Source of the DNA: Polyodon spathula
Lineage: Eukaryota > Chordata > Actinopteri > Acipenseriformes > Polyodontidae
Length of the DNA stretch: 64,000 nucleotides
Reading direction: 5' to 3'
Assembly (NCBI RefSeq): GCF_017654505.1
Contig: NC_054547.1
Location: 27,425,475 to 27,489,474, forward strand
Part shown: in pieces, positions 59,158 to 64,000 of the stretch
How the letters are laid out: every line of letters starts with the position of its first letter
Numbering within the stretch: position 1 is the first letter of the stretch
Program-made: the position numbers and the translations under genes
The notes under the pieces: generated by a model
What the model was told of the DNA's origin: nothing
Database searches by the model: none
The model's input: only the letters and a program-made list of their open reading frames with translations

Positions 59158-62100
59158 TGAAAGGAAATATTATTGACCCACAATTAATTTGACAGGGCAA
59201 GTAACAAAGGCAGGCTGTTTAAAAGAATGTATTTTTAGACTGTGAAACCTTTCAAGAAAATCTAAATCTTTTTAAAACACAATTTTATTTTTGTACTGTT
59301 GTTTGCATTAAAACTGCCTAGTGCTGAATCATATTCCTTCCTGTATTTCTCTTAAATGCAACCCAGTTTCAGTCACAAGGGGCAAGACAGCAGATCTGAC
59401 CAGCTTTTATAAATGGGCGCTTCGTTGACATGTTCTGTTTCCAAGACTGCAAAAATGACAAAAGTTTCCTAGGATATCTGTCTCATTAAAACATTCCCAG
59501 GTAGCAATCTGCACTATTGAATGAGTTTGGAACTTACTTGGTCCAAATAAAAAAAAAATATTTAAACAGCTTTATATCAAAGTTCTGGATAACTTACATC
59601 GCTACATTTCACATATTAGCAACCACCTAAGCTTAGCTGTGTTGGATGTGTATTAATTTCCTCAACCTCCTCTGTGAAAAAACAGTTCCTTCCTTCCAAG
59701 CGTGAGATTGGAACCTAAAATCGAATTGCACCTCTTGATTCAATTTGAATCACAGCCTGACAAGATTCATTCCTATACAACCCGCTGCAGCCATTTAACA
59801 CACCCCTACATGTTCTATCAAGTGTTTCTTTTTAAAGGAACAGAGCTGTCTCTGACCTTTCAAACACCTTCATTAGCATTTAAAATCCACCAGGTTTTTA
59901 CTAAATCCATATATTGGATATTGCATCAAACACAGCATGGCTTGTATTGCTCCACTCTTTACAATGTGTGCCTAAATCACAGAGCCTTTGAAGAAATATA
60001 TTGGATGAAGGCAATTTGGTGTACAAAAGCTATTGCTGCTTGCCTCCATAACTCCCTAAGAACCAATGTTGTCTTTGTCAAACGGAAAGTGCTTTCCTGC
60101 CATGCTCTGTAATTTAAAAGCTGAAGGGAAAAACATTCTTGTAACAGGATGTGATTAAATACTGCTCCTTTATCTAAACCTACCAGAGGGCTTTTTTTAT
60201 TCAGATACTGAGATGGATTTGTCAATTGCTTTAATTGTAAACTGTAAAACTCCAAGGCAATACGCCTGTGTCGCTAGAATAAGAGGAAGAGAAAGTTAAA
60301 CTGCACTGCTCTGTAATAATGATGCAGTGCTTACAAGAATAGAAGATACTGTTTAATGGAAGGAGACAAAAAACTTTACAGACTAATGCGTACAAGTGTA
60401 CAAAATAAGAATAATACTGCTGTGTTGTACATACAGTCGATGCTCCAGAAATATGGGTCAAGCAAATGCTTCTGGCTGTATGTTGAATGTCAGTGTCAAG
60501 GTGAATTTGTCCTTTGAAAATAATCTCCAAGATGAATGGTATTCTTATTGAAGCAGGCTGGTTATATTCGATTTCCTTCAGATTGAAATGTAGTCACTTG
60601 GGAGCCAAATATCAAATCTTTGAATCTTATACTTCCAGTTTTAATAAGTATGTCTGCAACAAACCATATCCTCGAAAAAGTGGATTAACACAAGCTTCAT
60701 CCACAGCATGTCCTCACGCAGACTTGTCAAACCACTGGGTTTGCAATTATATATTACAAAGTCAATTCTCCATTAACAGCTTGTTTTTTGGTAAACAGAT
60801 CAATCTCACTCTGCTCATCAGTGTTGCTAAATAGCAAACCAAGGTTTGCTATAATTTAAATCTAGCTGTGATTTATGGCTGGTCAAACTCATTCCCTGCT
60901 CCTTATACCACAGTGCCCTCACCTTGCCTTGTCCTTGTTATGTTTTACAAATTCATATTGCTATGAAGTGAGCTGACAGAGGTTATGGAAAAAGTCCAAG
61001 TGAAAGAGGTACTGAGAGGCTATGAGCCTGCAATGCATCACTATCTGTGTATGCTGCACCAGTAACCTTTAGTTTGCCTACATATAGCACAGCCTTCATC
61101 AACCTGGACGTGTCGCATAATTATGTATCTCTAAAGCAGTTTTTACAACTACTTTTAATACTCTATACTGTTTATATAGATGGACAGTATGCTCTAAGTC
61201 TTTCAGTTTAACAAGAGGTTGGTGGATGGATCAAGTGTTTATATTACTATAAATGAGCCATGCCACTGGCATTAGGATTTATGAACCCTTTCCAAGCCCA
61301 GTTAAGTATGTACAAATCAGTCAACACCTGAATCTACCCTTTTAAGCCACGTTTAAACATACCCTAACCTATAGTTCACGTGTTTGTTTTCTACACGGTG
61401 CCATAAACTTTCTGCGCTGTCTACTTTTTCAGACCTTAGTAGTTTAAGCTGTTGGTACACTAGCTTTCTACCCCCTTGAAACTTGCTTGTCCCTGCAGTG
61501 CCTACTTTGTGTTACACACTGCAACCCAAATAGGTATATAGTGCGACTGTCCATAGCGATTTATAAATTATGTTTAGTATGTTACAGCTCAGGAACCAAA
61601 ACCGAAAAAAGAAATAGTAGAATATTTTTTTCTTCATGTATGGAAAAGTGTCGTCTGCATCAAAAAACAGAAATCAAATGTGTGTCCAGTGTAAATTGTG
61701 ATCAATCACTGGTGCAACCACTGGCTCCACGGCAATTACGTTGTAGTACATGTTGACTTTTTTAAGTGTTTTTCTTTTCAAATTTAACTTGAGAGTGCAG
61801 TGAATTACTGCATGTTCCATTAAGCTTGATTTACTGAAAACTCTGCTTTAGTTTACTTTCAGTTAAAAAAGGTGCCTGGTTTTTCCACTATGCGCTAATT
61901 GCCCAGCAATTTGCTCATATGCCAAAATATAGGCTGATGTTATCTGCTGTATCTGATGTTTATTTAGTAACTGTCTTAGGAGAAAATGGCTGTGTTATTT
62001 TTAAGATTGCAATAAAAATAAGAGGTGGTTGGATTATACAAATATCCGGAGAACATTAAATAATGGACAGGGTTGGTTACAAACTAAAAAAAAACATGTT

Positions 62101-62809
62101 GACTATATACAATTTACAGCAACATGTTTTTGTGTTGAAAAAAAACATTCTAGTGCTCAGGATGAGTGGCCAGTAACAAAGAATCTCAATATGCTTGAAT
62201 TTGCTTATGGGAAACACTCCAGATATGTCTGCAAATATTACACAACCAATAAAACTTCCAGTATAAACTTTATCATAATAAGTAGGAACACGTTAATATT
62301 TCAAATTGTTTTGATACCTTTTTAATTACTTTTTTCATTGTATTTATGTATTTAGTAAATATATAACCAGGTTGTAGCGAGAATGGAAATTAAGTGTTTA
62401 TTGTTTTGGTATTATTGTAGATAAACGGGCAAGGAAGCCTCGAGATTGGGGGGTGGGGGTGAACTGTACCAATGTATGGGGAGGCTTCCTTTACAAAAAT
62501 ATATAATGCCTGTCATAATGGTGTACTGGTTACTATCATGTGGTGGAAGCCATGCGGTTAATATAATGCATAGCATCCCACTCCCTAGTATGCCTTACTG
62601 CTTAATTCCACTGTATTCAATGCAAAGCAATTGTTAAGAAGTCATCTGATGTACTAGACTTCCTAAGCATTGAGTACCAGCTCACTTTAGCTCCCCAAGC
62701 GTGGACTTCAGTGCTGTTTTTTTCATTCACTTATTTACAACATTAGCCTCTATTCATACAATACATAGCATTAAAGAAAACCAAAAGCACACAACTCGGT
62801 TTGCCTCAC
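57393..62809 (-). other. FNDC3B intron
   Basis: A 5.4-kb intron. It contains a poly-T run at about 59127-59153. The stretch 59330-59520 is evenly mixed and repeat-free, a weak candidate for conserved non-coding sequence. Frames such as 59702-60112 and 60514-60834 have no splice borders or domain similarity and are not supported as exons. Confidence 0.5.
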
Positions 62810-63025
62810 CCTCTGTTTTTGTCCTCGATTTGAAGCACGTACACCATGTCGTCCGAGATGAGCACTTTGGTGGTGTTGTTGTCTCCCCACTTGAGTTTGA
62901 GGCTCTGGGGTCCGGCTGCAGCGCACTCGAGCCGGGGGGGTGCGGGAGGCAGCGGCCTGGTCGTGCCCTGCACTGTCTGGCTGAAGGGACCCGCTCCGAT
63001 CCCATTCACAGCCTGGATCCTGAAG
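62810..63025 (-). CDS. FNDC3B: FNDC3B coding exon, fourth from last
   Basis: A 216-base exon holding the end of one fibronectin III domain and the start of the next. The minus-strand acceptor is GTGTGCAG before CTTCAGG; the donor is CAGAGG before GTGAGG. It starts with the last base of a codon and ends with two bases of a Gly codon finished by the next exon. The protein reads FRIQAVNGIGAGPFSQTVQG, then TTRPLPPAPPRLECAAAGPQ, then SLKLKWGDNN and DDMVYVLQIEDKN, with the FN3 core Trp in LKWGD and Tyr in VYVLQ. It is GC-rich against its surroundings, as expected for coding DNA. The rest of FNDC3B lies beyond the right edge. Confidence 0.96.
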
Positions 63026-64000
63026 CTGCACACACGAAAGCAGACAGAAACTTTTAAAAACAGTGAAAAAGATTTCTAGTTTCAATGGTGGTCATCAAAT
63101 GTATTCATCTTTTAGTATTTCTAAATTCAGCACTGTAGTGTTTTAACGATTATTGATGAAATATAATTGATTTTAACTGACATTTTGTATTCATCTTTTA
63201 TATTTCCCTTGCTATTTTATGGTAATCATTGAAATCATTCTGAGTTGGAAAAGCTCAAAGCAATCTCTAATCTAGGTAAGACAAATTGAATTAACAATTA
63301 TAATAACTCAATAGAGAGCAACAGAACCCAAAACTGCTTGGAATAAAAAACGTCATCAAATGTAAGGGGAAAGTAACAATTGAATATTGATTTTTAAATA
63401 TACCTTGCCTACTTTTCAAGCCCATGTCACAGTGTATGTCACAAGGTAATTTCTAACAAACTTCTAATAATAAAAACAATCCAATATTTCAGTTTGGCCA
63501 TGACATACTCCTTATATTCAGTAAACACTGAAAAACCATGAGCTGTACTGCTGTACGGTTTAATGTGAAGTGGACCACACTGCAACATCCAGGATGTTAC
63601 GTGTTGTCCTTTTGATGCAATTGGTTTTATTTATTTATTTTTCTTTTCAAATAAATTTAATTGATAGCAGGCACAGGAACGAGATTTTGAATTTTGAATA
63701 TTGCACTTAAAATGGACACATTAGTGAATATGTTTGCTGTGGAGATGACAAAGATTATATAACAGTGTCTTTTTAATAAGTTCCTAAAGATTGAATTGAT
63801 GTCACTTATTGTAAATGTGTTACAATAATGTTTACCAATGTGATACATTGGTATAACACGTATACATTCACGGTTCAGCTATTCCTGTTTACATTTACTG
63901 ACTGAGACATCATTTTTCTGATGATTTTTACCTCACTTGGGATAATCCTAACCATAGAGAAGTGGTTAATGCAATCCAAGATGATTTTCCCAGTGCTGTA
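63026..64000 (-). other. FNDC3B intron to window edge
   Basis: Non-coding AT-rich sequence. No further FNDC3B exon with FN3 similarity was seen before the end of the window. Confidence 0.55.

Noticed and set aside
59702..60112. 136-codon frame in an FNDC3B intron as a nested gene
   Set aside because: No domain, no splice signals, AT-rich composition like the rest of the intron.
62701..63057. 118-codon + strand frame over the FNDC3B exon
   Set aside because: Antisense shadow of the GC-rich FN3 exon.
63925..64000. Possible additional FNDC3B exon at the window edge (minus strand, GTAAAA donor near 63930)
   Set aside because: The short frame shows no fibronectin III pattern and its other border is outside the window.

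Overview
The window looks like AT-rich nuclear DNA from a vertebrate, most likely a slowly evolving non-teleost ray-finned fish such as a sturgeon or paddlefish. That placement is inference. It rests on coding exons very close to their tetrapod counterparts, on CR1, L2, Tc1, hAT and Harbinger relics, and on abundant AAT, TA and CA microsatellites. Coding DNA is only a few percent of the window.

Two genes are supported. GHSR (ghrelin / growth hormone secretagogue receptor) is on the + strand in two coding exons (6508-7300 and 10783-11087; 365 residues). The last four coding exons found for FNDC3B are on the - strand (62810-63025, 57226-57392, 56582-56709, 44937-45248); the rest of that gene lies beyond the right edge. 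The genes are tail to tail, the same order and orientation as human GHSR and FNDC3B. They do not form an operon and have separate roles: a Gq-coupled hormone receptor, and a membrane-anchored fibronectin-III protein.

Layout: 1-5.5 kb, flank with a CR1 relic. 5.5-11.9 kb, the GHSR locus, whose intron carries a diverged ~450-bp tandem repeat and whose 3' UTR begins with a 44-bp near-perfect inverted repeat. 12-44 kb, a gene-poor interval with solo LTRs, an L2 LINE, a Harbinger relic, a hAT element with exact 8-bp target duplications, a LINE whose ORF ends in a restriction-like endonuclease domain, and a Tigger-like MITE. 44.9-64 kb, the 3' part of FNDC3B, whose introns hold a nested Tc1/MITE/L2 cluster and another solo LTR.

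No new multi-gene system was recognised. The observations most worth checking are the GHSR 3' UTR hairpin, a spliced-looking orphan mini-exon at 44361-44441, and four insertion events that can be read almost to the base from their target duplications. All calls come from reading the sequence; no database search was run.
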